Shown: positions 43,832-53,350, counted from the stretch's first letter. The stretch is 53,598 nt of DNA from Bacillota bacterium (GCA_030530285.1 JAUMVD010000008.1:1-53598); one strand, 5' to 3'. Notes: generated from the sequence alone by a model not told the origin. A program made the numbers and translations.

Positions 43832-43843
43832 GCGGGTTAAGAT
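43815..43843 (+). promoter_or_regulatory. Promoter of yefM-yoeB
   Basis: TTGACT (43815-43820), 17-bp spacer, TAAGAT (43838-43843). The -35 box lies in the right arm of the terminator hairpin, so the two signals overlap. Confidence 0.5.
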
Positions 43844-43885
43844 GAAAAAAAGATAACTTAGACTGCATCAAAGGGGGACCTTGAA

Positions 43886-44155
43886 ATGATTGCAAAGAAT
43901 TATTCGGATGTCCGTAACAATTTCAAGTCCATATGTGACAACATCATCAGCAACAGCGAAACGGTAATCGTTACGAGAAAGAATGACGAAAATATTGTGA
44001 TGATGTCACTGGACGAATACAATAATCTCATCGAAAATTATTACATCCGCAGATCTGAGGCGAATTACGAATGGCTCAAGGAGTCAAAAGAACAATTGCG
44101 AAAAGGCCGGGTCGTGGATATGGCCGCCGAAGAACAGGTGGATTACAAGCCATGA
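43886..44155 (+). CDS. Antitoxin, YefM/Phd family
   Basis: 89 residues. N-terminal Phd-type DNA-binding fold (YSDVRNNFKSICDNI, VTRKNDENIVMMSLDEY) and an acidic C-terminal tail that wraps the toxin. An AAAGGGGG site precedes the ATG. Overlaps the toxin gene by 4 bp, the normal order. Confidence 0.92.
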   Translation: MIAKNYSDVRNNFKSICDNIISNSETVIVTRKNDENIVMMSLDEYNNLIENYYIRRSEANYEWLKESKEQLRKGRVVDMAAEEQVDYKP

Positions 44156-44406
44156 GAATCACATTTACGGAGAACGCGTGGCAGGACTATTTGTTTTGGA
44201 AATCCGAAAACAAGAAGATCTCTAAAAGAATCGATTTGCTGATCAAAGATATTTGCAGAGAACCATTTAGCGGACTGGGCAAGCCCGAACCGTTACAATA
44301 CGATCTTGCCGGATTCTGGAGCAGAAGAATCAATGATGAACACCGCCTCATATATACTGCGGGAGAGGATGATATATATATACTGGCCTGCAGGTATCAC
44401 TACTAA
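44152..44406 (+). CDS. Toxin, YoeB/Txe family mRNA interferase
   Basis: 84 residues, usual length. RITFTENAWQDYLFW and the RINDEHRLIY and CRYHY motifs keep the catalytic Glu, Arg, His and Tyr of YoeB, which cuts mRNA in the ribosome A site. Translationally coupled to the antitoxin. Appears intact. Confidence 0.93.
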   Translation: MRITFTENAWQDYLFWKSENKKISKRIDLLIKDICREPFSGLGKPEPLQYDLAGFWSRRINDEHRLIYTAGEDDIYILACRYHY

Positions 44407-44420
44407 AGGGAGACAAGGAA

Positions 44421-45353
44421 ATGGACAATATAGAACTCAGATCATACTCCAAGATCAACCTGAGCCTGGACGTCAAAGGCATTCTGGACGGCGGCTTTCA
44501 TGAGGTGGAAATGGTCATGCAGCAGATTTTACTGTGCGACGACATTTCCGTCAGCTGGGAGCCTTCGGCGGCAAAAGATCTGGAGATATCGCTCACAACA
44601 AATAGGCGATATCTGCCGGTTGACGACCGCAATCTGGCATATAAAGCCGCCCGGCTCATGGGCGACCGGTTCGGATCGGATATCGGCGGCAGACTCCGCA
44701 TTCACATCAAAAAGCGCATCCCCGTAGCGGCGGGACTTGCCGGAGGCAGTGGCAACGGCGCGGCGGTGATCCACGCGCTAAACAGCCTCTGGAGACTGGA
44801 TCTGGACGTGGCCGGGATGTGTGAGACGGGAGCTGCCCTGGGTTCAGACGTTCCGTTTTGCATCATGGGACAGGCTGCCGAAAACAGAAATCTCAGGGAC
44901 AGGTTCGCAGGCGATCCGCTGGCAGCCCACTGCGCTCTGGCAACGGGCACGGGCACGGACATGAAACCCATCAAAGGGCTCAGAAGCCATCTGGTATTGT
45001 CCAAGCCGCCGGTCAGCGTATCCACAGCAGAAGTTTATAAGGGAATCGATGGAGTGGAGATTCCGGAGCACCCCGATACGGCGGAACTGATACGCGGTCT
45101 CGCGGAAGAAGATATGAGAGCCGTGAGAAAAAATATGGTCAATGTGCTTGAAAATTTCACATTGAAGCGGTATCCTATTGTTGTGTATACAAAGAACAAA
45201 ATACAAAATACATGCGGTCCGGATTCCGCGCTGATGAGCGGCAGCGGACCGACGGTCTTTGGCCTTTGCGAAAGCGTCGAGCACTCCCGGGCGGCATGCG
45301 AAGAGATGAAACAGACCAATAAGGAGAGCTTTTGGACCAGGACCACATTCTGA
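44421..45353 (+). CDS. ispE: 4-diphosphocytidyl-2-C-methyl-D-erythritol kinase
   Basis: 310 residues, GHMP kinase of the MEP isoprenoid pathway. SYSKINLSLDVKG at the start, the ATP loop PVAAGLAGGSGNGAAV and a C-terminal LMSGSGPTVFGL motif identify IspE. Placed 15 bp after the toxin gene. Confidence 0.92.
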   Translation: MDNIELRSYSKINLSLDVKGILDGGFHEVEMVMQQILLCDDISVSWEPSAAKDLEISLTTNRRYLPVDDRNLAYKAARLMGDRFGSDIGGRLRIHIKKRIPVAAGLAGGSGNGAAVIHALNSLWRLDLDVAGMCETGAALGSDVPFCIMGQAAENRNLRDRFAGDPLAAHCALATGTGTDMKPIKGLRSHLVLSKPPVSVSTAEVYKGIDGVEIPEHPDTAELIRGLAEEDMRAVRKNMVNVLENFTLKRYPIVVYTKNKIQNTCGPDSALMSGSGPTVFGLCESVEHSRAACEEMKQTNKESFWTRTTF

Positions 45354-45372
45354 TAGATAGTAAGGAGCGGAG

Positions 45373-46044
45373 ATGTTGAATTTTGATATCCATAACCATA
45401 AACCCCTGAGGGAAATGGTTTACGAAGAACTGAAGATGCAGATTTTGACCGGCGCTATCATACCGGGGACCAGGATGATGGAGGTCGATCTGGCAGATGA
45501 GATGGGCGTCAGCAGGACGCCGATCAGAGAAGCCATCCGCAAACTGGAGAAGGAAGGTCTGGTCACCATCGAGCCGAGACGCGGGGCATACGCTTCCATG
45601 ATCTCAACGGAGGACATGGTGGAGATTCTGGAAGTCAGACAGGACCTGGAGGGTCTGGCCGCCTACTTCGCCGCGGAGAGAATGCACGAGGATAAGATCA
45701 GCGAGCTGCACGACATCAACGAGAAGTACAACGACGCGGTCAAGCGCGGCAGCATGGAGGACATGATCACGTACGATACGAGATTCCACAGGATGATCGT
45801 GGACTCCTGCCACAATAAGATTCTGGTACAGATGATCGAACAGCTGCAGGAGCTGGTTCTCAGATTCCGATACATCTATTACGATAACTTCAAGAGAGCC
45901 GAGAATATGTACGAGGAACATGAAGCCATCATCAACGGAATCAAAAGCGGCAACGCCGGCGACGCCAGACACGCGGCGGATGTACACATTGACCGCCTGA
46001 AGGAACTCGTCATCAAAGAGGGCGTACAGCAAAAACACATTTAA
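45373..46044 (+). CDS. GntR-family regulator, FadR/FCD type
   Basis: 223 residues. Winged-helix DNA-binding domain about 8-72 (SRTPIREAIRKLEKEGLV), then a helical FCD ligand domain about 80-215 with metal-type residues (DTRFHRMIVDSC, H in ARHAADVHI). Its ligand is unknown. It lies 18 bp after ispE and before a terminator. Confidence 0.9.
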   Translation: MLNFDIHNHKPLREMVYEELKMQILTGAIIPGTRMMEVDLADEMGVSRTPIREAIRKLEKEGLVTIEPRRGAYASMISTEDMVEILEVRQDLEGLAAYFAAERMHEDKISELHDINEKYNDAVKRGSMEDMITYDTRFHRMIVDSCHNKILVQMIEQLQELVLRFRYIYYDNFKRAENMYEEHEAIINGIKSGNAGDARHAADVHIDRLKELVIKEGVQQKHI

Positions 46045-46058
46045 CGACAGACACGCAA

Positions 46059-46088
46059 AAGCCCTGACGTTTTTCGTCGGGGCTTGAT
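46059..46088 (+). terminator. Terminator-like hairpin after the GntR gene
   Basis: AAGCCCTGACG pairs with CGTCGGGGCTT around a TTT loop, followed by GATCTTT; the T-run is short. Confidence 0.6.
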
Positions 46089-46119
46089 CTTTAACAGCAG
46101 GATTTTTAAGAGGTGACAC

Positions 46120-48294
46120 ATGATCGAAAAGTATTTGAAATTACAGAACGGCAGCGATATCAGAGGCGTGGCCATCGATGGGATAGAAGGCGAAACGCCG
46201 AATCTGACGGAGAGAGAAGCGGGGTTCATCGGGGAGAGCTTCGCCCTTTGGCTCAGCAAAAGGCTGGGTAAGGAACCGGAGGATCTGAAACTCGCAGCGG
46301 GCAGAGATCCCAGAATCACGGGATCATACTTGCTGGACGCGCTGGCCGAGGGGTTCGGCAGACACGGATGCGAATGTCTGGATTTCGGGATGGCATCCAC
46401 GCCGGCAATGTTCATGGCCACAGTCTTCCCGCAGTTTAGCTGCGATGGCACGATCATGATTACAGCAAGCCACCTGCCGTTTAACCGAAACGGATTCAAA
46501 TTTTTCACCCGGGAAGGCGGTCTGGAGAAGCAGGACATCAAGGAGATCCTGCAGCAGGCGGCGCAGCTGGATGAGGCGGACAGCAGGCAGGAAGGCGAGG
46601 ACGCTGAGAGCAGAGTCAATATCAAACCTGCAGACATCATGACCCCTTACAGCCAGCACCTGAGAGAGCTCATCGTAGCGGGAGCCGGCCTCGGGGAAAG
46701 ACCGTTAGAAGGCATGAAGATCGTTGTAGACGCGGGAAACGGCAGCGGCGGATTCTATGCCGGCTTGGTGCTGGAGCCTTTGGGCGCAGATGTAAGCGGC
46801 AGCCAGTTCCTGGAGCCGGATGGGACGTTCCCGAATCACGCGCCGAACCCGGAGAACAAAGAGGCCATGCAGTCCATATCTCAGCAGGTGCTTAAAACCG
46901 GCGCGCATATGGGCATCATCTTCGATACGGACGTAGACCGATCAGCCGCGGTGGACAGCAAAGGCCGCGAAATCGCCAGAAACGGAATCGTCGCTATGGC
47001 GGCGGCGCTGGTGGCGGAGGAGCATCCGGGGACAACGGTCGTAACGGACAGCATTACCAGCAGACAGCTTACCGAGTATATCGAAAAAGACCTGGGACTG
47101 AAGCACTTCAGATTCAAGAGGGGCTACAGGAATGTCATCAATAAATCGATAGAACTGAACAGAGAAGGCATAGATTCACAGCTGGCCATCGAAACCTCAG
47201 GCCACGCGGCGCTGAAGGAAAACTATTTCCTGGATGACGGCGCTTATCTGGCGACGAAGATCGTCATCAAAGCGGCGAAGCTCTTTCAGGAAGGGCTGAT
47301 GATTGACAGCGTCATCGAGGATCTGCAGGATCCGGCAGACGAAGTCGAAATCAGGATACCGATCAAAGGTGAAGAGTTCGGACCGTATGGAGATAAAGTT
47401 CTGGAGGATCTGCAGAGCTTCGTTTTGGCAAATGGCGACGGCAGCGGCGGTGCCGGGATGCCTCTTTCACTGGAGACGCCGAATTATGAAGGCGTCAGGA
47501 TCAATTTCCCTGACGGATGGTGTCTGCTGAGAAAATCCCTCCACGATCCGATCCTGCCGCTGAATATCGCATCGGATGCTGCGGATGGCAGTTCTGCGAT
47601 CAGGCGGGTGATCGGAGAATTCCTGGCGGATTATGACCAGCTAGATCTTTCGAAGTTCTGTGTGACTTGTGACAACATGAAAGTCCTGGAGAAGAGGACG
47701 GATGAAGCGGGCCTGTCATACTATCAGATGATGGAAAACGCCGGCACCGGAGCCTTTGAAGTCATAGCCAGAGCCCTGTCCGAAGCCGGCAAGGGAGCAG
47801 GCAGCGCAGTCACGGTGGTTTGCGGCAAAGGCAATAACGGCGGCGACGGATTTGTGGTCGCGAGGAAACTGAATGAGGCCGGATACGATGTCAACGTGGT
47901 GCTTGCCGACGGAGAGCCTAAGACGGATGACGCCATGACGAACTATGAGCTGGTGAGGGATCTGATTACGGACGTTGAAAGCGCCCGCGCTCCGGAAGCT
48001 GTCGTGGATGCCATCTACGGCACGGGCTTCAGAGGGGAACTTTCCGGCAGCGGTCTGGAAGCGGTACAGTACATCAACGAAGCCGGCCAGGCAGGCGCTC
48101 TGGTGTTCGCCTTGGACATACCATCCGGTATGGGCGGCGATTTGACGGATGAAGCGGCGCTGGATCCAAATACCGTAAGGGCGGATCATACCGTGACCTT
48201 CCACGCCAGAAAACCGGTGCACATGCAGAAATTCGCCGGAAAGTACTGCGGCAGGATTCACACGATAGACATTGGAATCAAGGGATATGAATAA
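46120..48294 (+). CDS. Fused phosphohexomutase-NAD(P)HX epimerase
   Basis: 724 residues in one uninterrupted frame. Residues about 1-505 are a phosphoglucomutase/phosphomannomutase-type enzyme: active-site Ser in TASHLPFNRNG, metal loop FDTDVDRSA, sugar loop ETSGHAALKENYF-LDDG and phosphate motif LLRKSLHDP. Residues about 515-724 are a YjeF-N/NnrE epimerase: MKVLEKRTDEAG-YYQMMENAG, VVCGKGNNGGDGFVVAR, DAIYGTGFRG, LDIPSGMGG. NnrE repairs hydrated NAD(P)H. The fusion is not one I know. It overlaps the LarE-MazG gene by 8 bp. Which sugar is used cannot be told. Confidence 0.85.
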   Translation: MIEKYLKLQNGSDIRGVAIDGIEGETPNLTEREAGFIGESFALWLSKRLGKEPEDLKLAAGRDPRITGSYLLDALAEGFGRHGCECLDFGMASTPAMFMATVFPQFSCDGTIMITASHLPFNRNGFKFFTREGGLEKQDIKEILQQAAQLDEADSRQEGEDAESRVNIKPADIMTPYSQHLRELIVAGAGLGERPLEGMKIVVDAGNGSGGFYAGLVLEPLGADVSGSQFLEPDGTFPNHAPNPENKEAMQSISQQVLKTGAHMGIIFDTDVDRSAAVDSKGREIARNGIVAMAAALVAEEHPGTTVVTDSITSRQLTEYIEKDLGLKHFRFKRGYRNVINKSIELNREGIDSQLAIETSGHAALKENYFLDDGAYLATKIVIKAAKLFQEGLMIDSVIEDLQDPADEVEIRIPIKGEEFGPYGDKVLEDLQSFVLANGDGSGGAGMPLSLETPNYEGVRINFPDGWCLLRKSLHDPILPLNIASDAADGSSAIRRVIGEFLADYDQLDLSKFCVTCDNMKVLEKRTDEAGLSYYQMMENAGTGAFEVIARALSEAGKGAGSAVTVVCGKGNNGGDGFVVARKLNEAGYDVNVVLADGEPKTDDAMTNYELVRDLITDVESARAPEAVVDAIYGTGFRGELSGSGLEAVQYINEAGQAGALVFALDIPSGMGGDLTDEAALDPNTVRADHTVTFHARKPVHMQKFAGKYCGRIHTIDIGIKGYE

Positions 48295-49693
48295 GGAATT
48301 AAGAGAAAAGTTAAATAAACTGGAAGAGATCCTCCGGGGTTACGGGCAGATGATCGTAGCATTCTCCGGCGGGGTGGACAGCACCTTCCTGCTGGCCTTT
48401 GCGTATCAGCTTTGGGGAGATGACAGAGTGGCGGCCATTACGGCCACAGGACCGCACTTCGCCAAGGACGAGACGGAGTACGCCAGAGAAGTCTGCGACA
48501 GACTGGGAATCAGTCACAAAAGCATGGATGTGAGCTACGTCCTGAACATGATCAAGAGAAATCCAGAAGATCGGTGCTATCACTGCAAGAGGGAGATCTT
48601 CTCGAATCTGAAGGAGCGCGCGGACATGGTGGGAAGCGTTCTGGCGGACGGGACGAATGTGGATGATATGTCGGACTACCGTCCGGGCCACAAGGCCATT
48701 GTGGAGCTGGGAGTGTCCAGTCCTCTTAAAGACGCGGGCCTCACGAAGCAGGATATCAGAGACGCGCTGAAGGACATGATGGATCGAGACGAGGCGCTCA
48801 GCGCCGCGCTGGATAACGCGTTTACTGCCATCTGGGACAAGCCGGCCTTTGCGTGTCTGGCATCCAGAGTCCCGTATGGCGAGACCATAACCGAAGAGAA
48901 ACTGAACGCCATCTATCAGGGAGAGCTGTATCTCAGAAACCGCGGCTTCGATCAGGTCAGAGTCAGATGCCACGAGATCGCCGGCAGAGTCAGCGGCAAC
49001 AACAGCAGATTCATCGCGCGGATCGAGCTGAGACCCGAAGATATGAGAAGATTCTGTTCCGGTGACATGTTCCGGGAAACCGAGGCAGCGCTTCAGGACG
49101 CCGGGTTCGAATACGTGACCCTGGATCTGGGCGGATACGCCAAGGGCAAGCTCAACGGTCAGCTGATGCCAGGCGCTGCGCCGGACCGCAGCCCGGATCA
49201 GGCTCCCGACCGCATCGCGGTGACGGAGACGGTGCGCCGCGGCAATGCGGAGAACGTGGAGACGGCGGACATCATGGCGGAGATCGACAGATTCCTGCGC
49301 GAGACCAGAAATACCAGATATTCATTTGAAGATTTCGTGGAAATCATCAGGCGCCTTAGACAGCCGGACGGCTGCCCGTGGGACAGAGCCCAGACCCACG
49401 AAAGTCTGAAGAAGCATATGGTGGAGGAGGCCAACGAAGTTCTGGACGCCATCGATGAAGGAAATAGCAGACACATCTGCGAAGAACTGGGTGATGTGCT
49501 TTTGCAAATCGTCCTGAACGCGCAAATCGCCAGCGAAGCCGGCGATTTCGATATCGATGATGTCGTGCAGGCGGTTGCGGAGAAAATGGTCCGCAGACAC
49601 CCGCACGTCTTTGGTAATATAGATGTATCGTCAATCGACGAAGGGCTTGATCTCTGGGAGGAGATCAAGAAGCGGGAGAAGATGGTTCGGTAG
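48287..49693 (+). CDS. Fused LarE sulfur transferase-MazG pyrophosphohydrolase
   Basis: 468 residues from the ATG at 48287 (the frame is open from a TTG at 48272). Residues about 1-275 are LarE-like: PP-loop FSGGVDSTFLLAF, CYHCKREIF, DGTNVDDMSDYRPG, and Cys in FACLASRVPYG. LarE sacrificially sulfurates the nicotinic-acid-derived precursor of the nickel-pincer cofactor. After a variable linker, residues about 345-468 are MazG: LRQPDGCPWDRAQTHESL, VEEANEVLDAID and CEELGDVLLQIV, with the acidic metal ligands. The fusion is one I do not know. Its 3' end overlaps the opposing EamA gene by 29 bp. Confidence 0.85.
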   Translation: MNKELREKLNKLEEILRGYGQMIVAFSGGVDSTFLLAFAYQLWGDDRVAAITATGPHFAKDETEYAREVCDRLGISHKSMDVSYVLNMIKRNPEDRCYHCKREIFSNLKERADMVGSVLADGTNVDDMSDYRPGHKAIVELGVSSPLKDAGLTKQDIRDALKDMMDRDEALSAALDNAFTAIWDKPAFACLASRVPYGETITEEKLNAIYQGELYLRNRGFDQVRVRCHEIAGRVSGNNSRFIARIELRPEDMRRFCSGDMFRETEAALQDAGFEYVTLDLGGYAKGKLNGQLMPGAAPDRSPDQAPDRIAVTETVRRGNAENVETADIMAEIDRFLRETRNTRYSFEDFVEIIRRLRQPDGCPWDRAQTHESLKKHMVEEANEVLDAIDEGNSRHICEELGDVLLQIVLNAQIASEAGDFDIDDVVQAVAEKMVRRHPHVFGNIDVSSIDEGLDLWEEIKKREKMVR

Positions 49694-50594
49694 GCTTTTG
49701 CCTGGTGCTGATCGGCAGGTTCGCCACAACGATGGCCGCGAACATGATCACGCAGCCTGCGATCTCTCGGAATGACATCATCTCTCCCAGGATGATCATA
49801 CCTGCGATAAGAGCGAATACTGATTCGAGACAGAGTATCATGGATGCGATGGCCGGATCAGTATCTTTTTGTCCGACGACCTGCAGGGTGTAAGCGACAC
49901 CGCAGGACATGATGCCCGCGTACAGCAGCGTGAACCAGGATCCGGTAATGCTGCCGAAGGTCGGAATGGCGTGCCCCAGGGCGGGATCCGCAAACGGCAT
50001 GATGATCAGGGACAAAAGCCCCGCCACGAAGAACTGTATGCAGGAAAGCTTGACGCCGTCCACTTTAGGGGAGAAGTGGTCGATGACCAGAATGTGCACG
50101 GCGAAGCAGCCGGCGCAAACCAGGATGATGATATCGCCGATGTTGACGCTGCCAAACCCGGAGGACGGGATGCACAGCAGATAAAGCCCGATGGCCGAAG
50201 CCGCCACGCAGCACCACATGATCGGTGTGATTCGCTTCTTCAGGAAAAGGCCCATGAGCGGAACGATGACAACGTAGAGGGCCGTGATGAATCCGGTATG
50301 GGAAACGGACGTGTAGTAGAGTCCCACCTGCTGCACATTGCCGGCCGCGCAAAGCGCCAGCCCGCAGCAGATGCCGCCGATAATGAGCGTCTTATTGATC
50401 GGTTCTTTTTCTTTCTTTGTCCTGTTCATGATCAGGATCACAGGGATCAGCGCCAGCGCGCCGATCAGAGTACGGATGCCGTTAAAGGCCACCGGACCCA
50501 GCAGATCCATGCCTTCTTTCTGGGCCACAAAGGCCGTACCCCATATGATGGCTGTCGTCATTAACAGCGCATTGCCTTTCATCTGGCTCTTCAT
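49665..50594 (-). CDS. EamA-type (DMT) transporter
   Basis: 309 residues with about ten membrane helices in two EamA repeats (AIIWGTAFVAQKEGMD at the start; a second block beginning near DIIILVCAGCFAVHILVID). Likely exports or imports small metabolites; the substrate is unknown. Downstream of the pucR-like gene on the same strand with a 15-bp gap, probably one unit. Confidence 0.88.
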   Translation of the reverse strand: MKSQMKGNALLMTTAIIWGTAFVAQKEGMDLLGPVAFNGIRTLIGALALIPVILIMNRTKKEKEPINKTLIIGGICCGLALCAAGNVQQVGLYYTSVSHTGFITALYVVIVPLMGLFLKKRITPIMWCCVAASAIGLYLLCIPSSGFGSVNIGDIIILVCAGCFAVHILVIDHFSPKVDGVKLSCIQFFVAGLLSLIIMPFADPALGHAIPTFGSITGSWFTLLYAGIMSCGVAYTLQVVGQKDTDPAIASMILCLESVFALIAGMIILGEMMSFREIAGCVIMFAAIVVANLPISTRQKPTEPSSPAS

Positions 50595-50609
50595 TTCTTT
50601 CCTCCGTTC

Positions 50610-51790
50610 TTATATCAGCGGTTCCTCGTCTAGTATACTATATATCTTGTGCATTTTGGCAAACATATATAACTGCACGTATGCGTCATCCGAAAGGGAT
50701 ATGCCAAGCACTTCTTTGACTTTGTTGATCCGATAGCGGATGGTGTTCCCGTGTTGAAACATCTTTCTGGCGGTAAGCGCCACGTCGCCGTGACATCCGA
50801 TATAGCACAGCAGCGTTTCCAGCAGATGGGAAGCGTGCTTTTGGTCGTGATCCTGCAGCTGCTGCAGGGTTTTGCGGTAGAACCGCACGTGCGGCCGGCT
50901 GTCCAGATTCGGGAGGATCAGACCGTCCGATCCGATGTCGCAGAATCGCTTCTCGCCTTCTTCGTTCACAAATGCGCTGAGCGCGGCGCTCAGAGCTTCC
51001 GTCACCGCCTCCTGCAAAAGCCCCAGCCCTGCTTGGGATCGGAAAAGCCGATGCAGAATTTGTCCGGATCGACCATGAAACCCGCCAGGATCTGCCTGAG
51101 GGAGTCCTCGTCAGAAGGAATCAACTCATCGGATGTGTAGATGATCACGATGCATCTGCTGCACTTGATGAAGGCGTCGCCGCTCTTGTAAATGTACAGG
51201 TTATGGGTCAGGGTCTTGCGGTAATCCTCCAGCGCGCGCTCCAAGGTCATGTCGATGTCTTCTGTCACCGGTATGCAGCAGCAGCAAAGCAGGTTGTCAT
51301 TAAACAGCGGATTCAGCTTCTTGGCGATGGACACCGTCATGTCTTCACTGCTCTCCATCAGGAACCGCAGGTAATCCAGGGACACGCGGTTCGCATCGTT
51401 GTAAAATACCGCGGACCGGATGGCGAAGATCAGATCTTCCAGATACGCCTGCGTGTAGAGGAACAGCGGCGTGCGGTGGGTGTTTGCCATATCCAGTATG
51501 TCCTGCGGGATGCTGAAGGCGTCAGGGTCTGCCACCTTGATGCCGATGGCGGCGGCGTTTACCTGAAACAGCGCCTTAAATCGTTCACGCATGCCTTCGG
51601 GCGTCTGTCCCGTCATATACAGGGTGATGAACACGAAATCCTCCGGATGAAAATCCTTAGCGATATCTTCAGGTGTTTCCCAGTCCAGGATGCTGGTTCC
51701 CGATACATTGTTATACAGTCCCGAAGAGTCGGAAATCAGTTTGAATGATTCGAATTCCTTCAGGGACAGAAGATCGATGACTTTGAGCAT
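50610..51790 (-). pseudogene. PucR-family regulator with a frameshift
   Basis: The N-terminal part (51790-51002) is a PucR-like ligand domain beginning MLKVIDLLSLKEFES; the C-terminal part (from 51017 to 50610) holds the PucR helix-turn-helix (GNTIRYRINKVKEVLG). The first frame ends DPKQGWGFCRRR-stop; shifting by one base gives DPKQGLGLLQEAVTEAL, joining the two halves without a gap. So one regulator has lost a base near 51015-51035, through a real mutation, an assembly error, or a programmed shift. No clear slippery heptamer is seen. It would have governed the adjacent transporter and divergent aminotransferase. Confidence 0.8.
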
Positions 51791-51904
51791 ATCGCAAACC
51801 TCACTTGTTACAGCTTCGTTTGTAAAAGAAACAACGTTCTCCTAGAAGTATAACAATCAGATCTCTGTAATACAAGTAAAACACGACATCACCGCAGCTG
51901 TCTA

Positions 51905-51919
51905 TTGTAATAATTACAA
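51905..51919. promoter_or_regulatory. Palindrome, candidate operator
   Basis: TTGTAATAATTACAA is a perfect 7-bp inverted repeat in the 229-bp space between the PucR-like and aminotransferase genes. A binding site for the PucR-like protein is possible. Confidence 0.4.
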
Positions 51920-51960
51920 AAATACGCCTGCAAAATGGTATCCAGGACAACGCTTTGCTA

Positions 51961-51988
51961 TTGAAATCACAGAGGCGGATGGTAGAAT
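51961..51988 (+). promoter_or_regulatory. Promoter of the aminotransferase gene
   Basis: TTGAAA (51961-51966), 16-bp spacer, TAGAAT (51983-51988), 31 bp before the start, with a strong AAAGGAGGT site. Confidence 0.55.
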
Positions 51989-52019
51989 CTAGATAAGATG
52001 AGTAAAGGAGGTATAAACC

Positions 52020-53297
52020 ATGAGTAAATTCCAATTTGATGTTCAGAAATTCAGAAGCGAATTCCCGGCGTGCAGCCTGCAGGTCGCCGGCGCGCCGATA
52101 GCATATCTGGATGGCCCCGGCGGAACGCAGGTGCCGCAGAGAGTCGTCGACGCAATCACGGGATACCTTATCAACGATAACGCTAACGAGGGCGGCAATT
52201 TCAAAGCCAGCTACAAAACAGACGAAGTCGAGCAGGAGGCCTTCCGGGCCGCGGCTGACTTTTTGGGATGTTCCCCGCAGGAGGTGGGCTTCAGCGTAGG
52301 CTCCACCCAGCACAGCTACAACTTCTCCGTTAATATCGCCAAGACCCTCAAGCCGGGGGATGAGCTGATCATCACGGAGATCGACCACCGCTGCAACAGT
52401 CAGCCTTGGAGGAGACTGGGCAAGCTGGGATTCGAAGTCAAGCAGGTCAGACTGGATACCGAGACCCAGCAGCTGGACTTCGAGGACTTTAAGAACAAGC
52501 TGTCGGATCGCACGAAGGTCGTGGCGGTGAACTGGGCCAGCAACGCCATCGGCACGATAACCGACGTAAAGAAATACATCGACGCGGCCCATGAAGTGGG
52601 CGCCCTGACGGTAGTGGACGCGGTGCACTACGCGGCGCACCTTCCGATCGATGTCAAAGCCATCGGCACCGATGTGCTTTTGTGCTCGCCGTATAAATTC
52701 TTCGGACCGCACATGGGTCTGGCATATATGAACAGTGAACTGCTGGAAAGCCTGGAGTTCAACAACGCGGGAGCAGAGGACATTGCTCACGGCAGCCGCA
52801 AGTTCCACATGGCCACGCCGCAGTACGAGTTCCTGGCGGGCATGACGGAAGCCATCAACTTCATCGCGGATACCGGAGCGGAATACGCGCCGTTCTTTGA
52901 GGAGGAGCTCGCAGGACTGGAAGGCCGCAGGAGAAATGTGGTCGCCGGCATGCTGGCCTTCGACGCGTACGAAGCGCCTTTGTCCGAGAAACTGAGAAAA
53001 GGCCTCAGGAGACTGCCGGGGGTAACGGTATACGGTCCTGAGGAAGGGCAGCCGAGAACGCCGACTGTTGCCTTCACCATGGAAGGATACGCCCCGGAAT
53101 TCGTCACCAAGATCCTGGGGGACAAAGGCATCAACTCCTGGCACGGAGACTTCTACGCCATCGAGGTCATCTCCGCATTCGGCCTGACGGAGTCCGGCGG
53201 ACTGATCCGCGTGGGGATGGCGCCGTACTGCACGGAGTCGGATATCGACCGCACACTGGCCACCATAACCGCCATCGCATACGGCGAATACGACTGA
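52020..53297 (+). CDS. Class-V aminotransferase, cysteine-desulfurase-like
   Basis: 425 residues, PLP-dependent fold type I. AYLDGPGGTQVPQRVVDAI, EVGFSVGSTQHSYN, the PLP Asp in LTVVDAVHYAAH and the Lys in CSPYKFFGPHMG identify the cysteine-desulfurase-like subfamily, whose substrates include amino acids other than cysteine; which is used here is not known. Divergent from the PucR-like gene and strongly initiated. A terminator follows. Confidence 0.88.
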   Translation: MSKFQFDVQKFRSEFPACSLQVAGAPIAYLDGPGGTQVPQRVVDAITGYLINDNANEGGNFKASYKTDEVEQEAFRAAADFLGCSPQEVGFSVGSTQHSYNFSVNIAKTLKPGDELIITEIDHRCNSQPWRRLGKLGFEVKQVRLDTETQQLDFEDFKNKLSDRTKVVAVNWASNAIGTITDVKKYIDAAHEVGALTVVDAVHYAAHLPIDVKAIGTDVLLCSPYKFFGPHMGLAYMNSELLESLEFNNAGAEDIAHGSRKFHMATPQYEFLAGMTEAINFIADTGAEYAPFFEEELAGLEGRRRNVVAGMLAFDAYEAPLSEKLRKGLRRLPGVTVYGPEEGQPRTPTVAFTMEGYAPEFVTKILGDKGINSWHGDFYAIEVISAFGLTESGGLIRVGMAPYCTESDIDRTLATITAIAYGEYD

Positions 53298-53317
53298 GAT
53301 TAATCGCAATACACAAC

Positions 53318-53350
53318 GGGAGTGCCGCATTCAGCGGCCTCCCTTTTACT
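53318..53350 (+). terminator. Intrinsic terminator of the aminotransferase gene
   Basis: GGGAG-GCCGC arm pairs with GCGGC-CTCCC around ATTCA, followed by TTTTACTTT. Confidence 0.78.

Noticed and set aside
50610..51017. Independent PucR-like helix-turn-helix gene
   Set aside because: It starts inside the adjoining frame without its own ribosome site and joins the upstream half perfectly after one base shift, so it is a fragment of one regulator.
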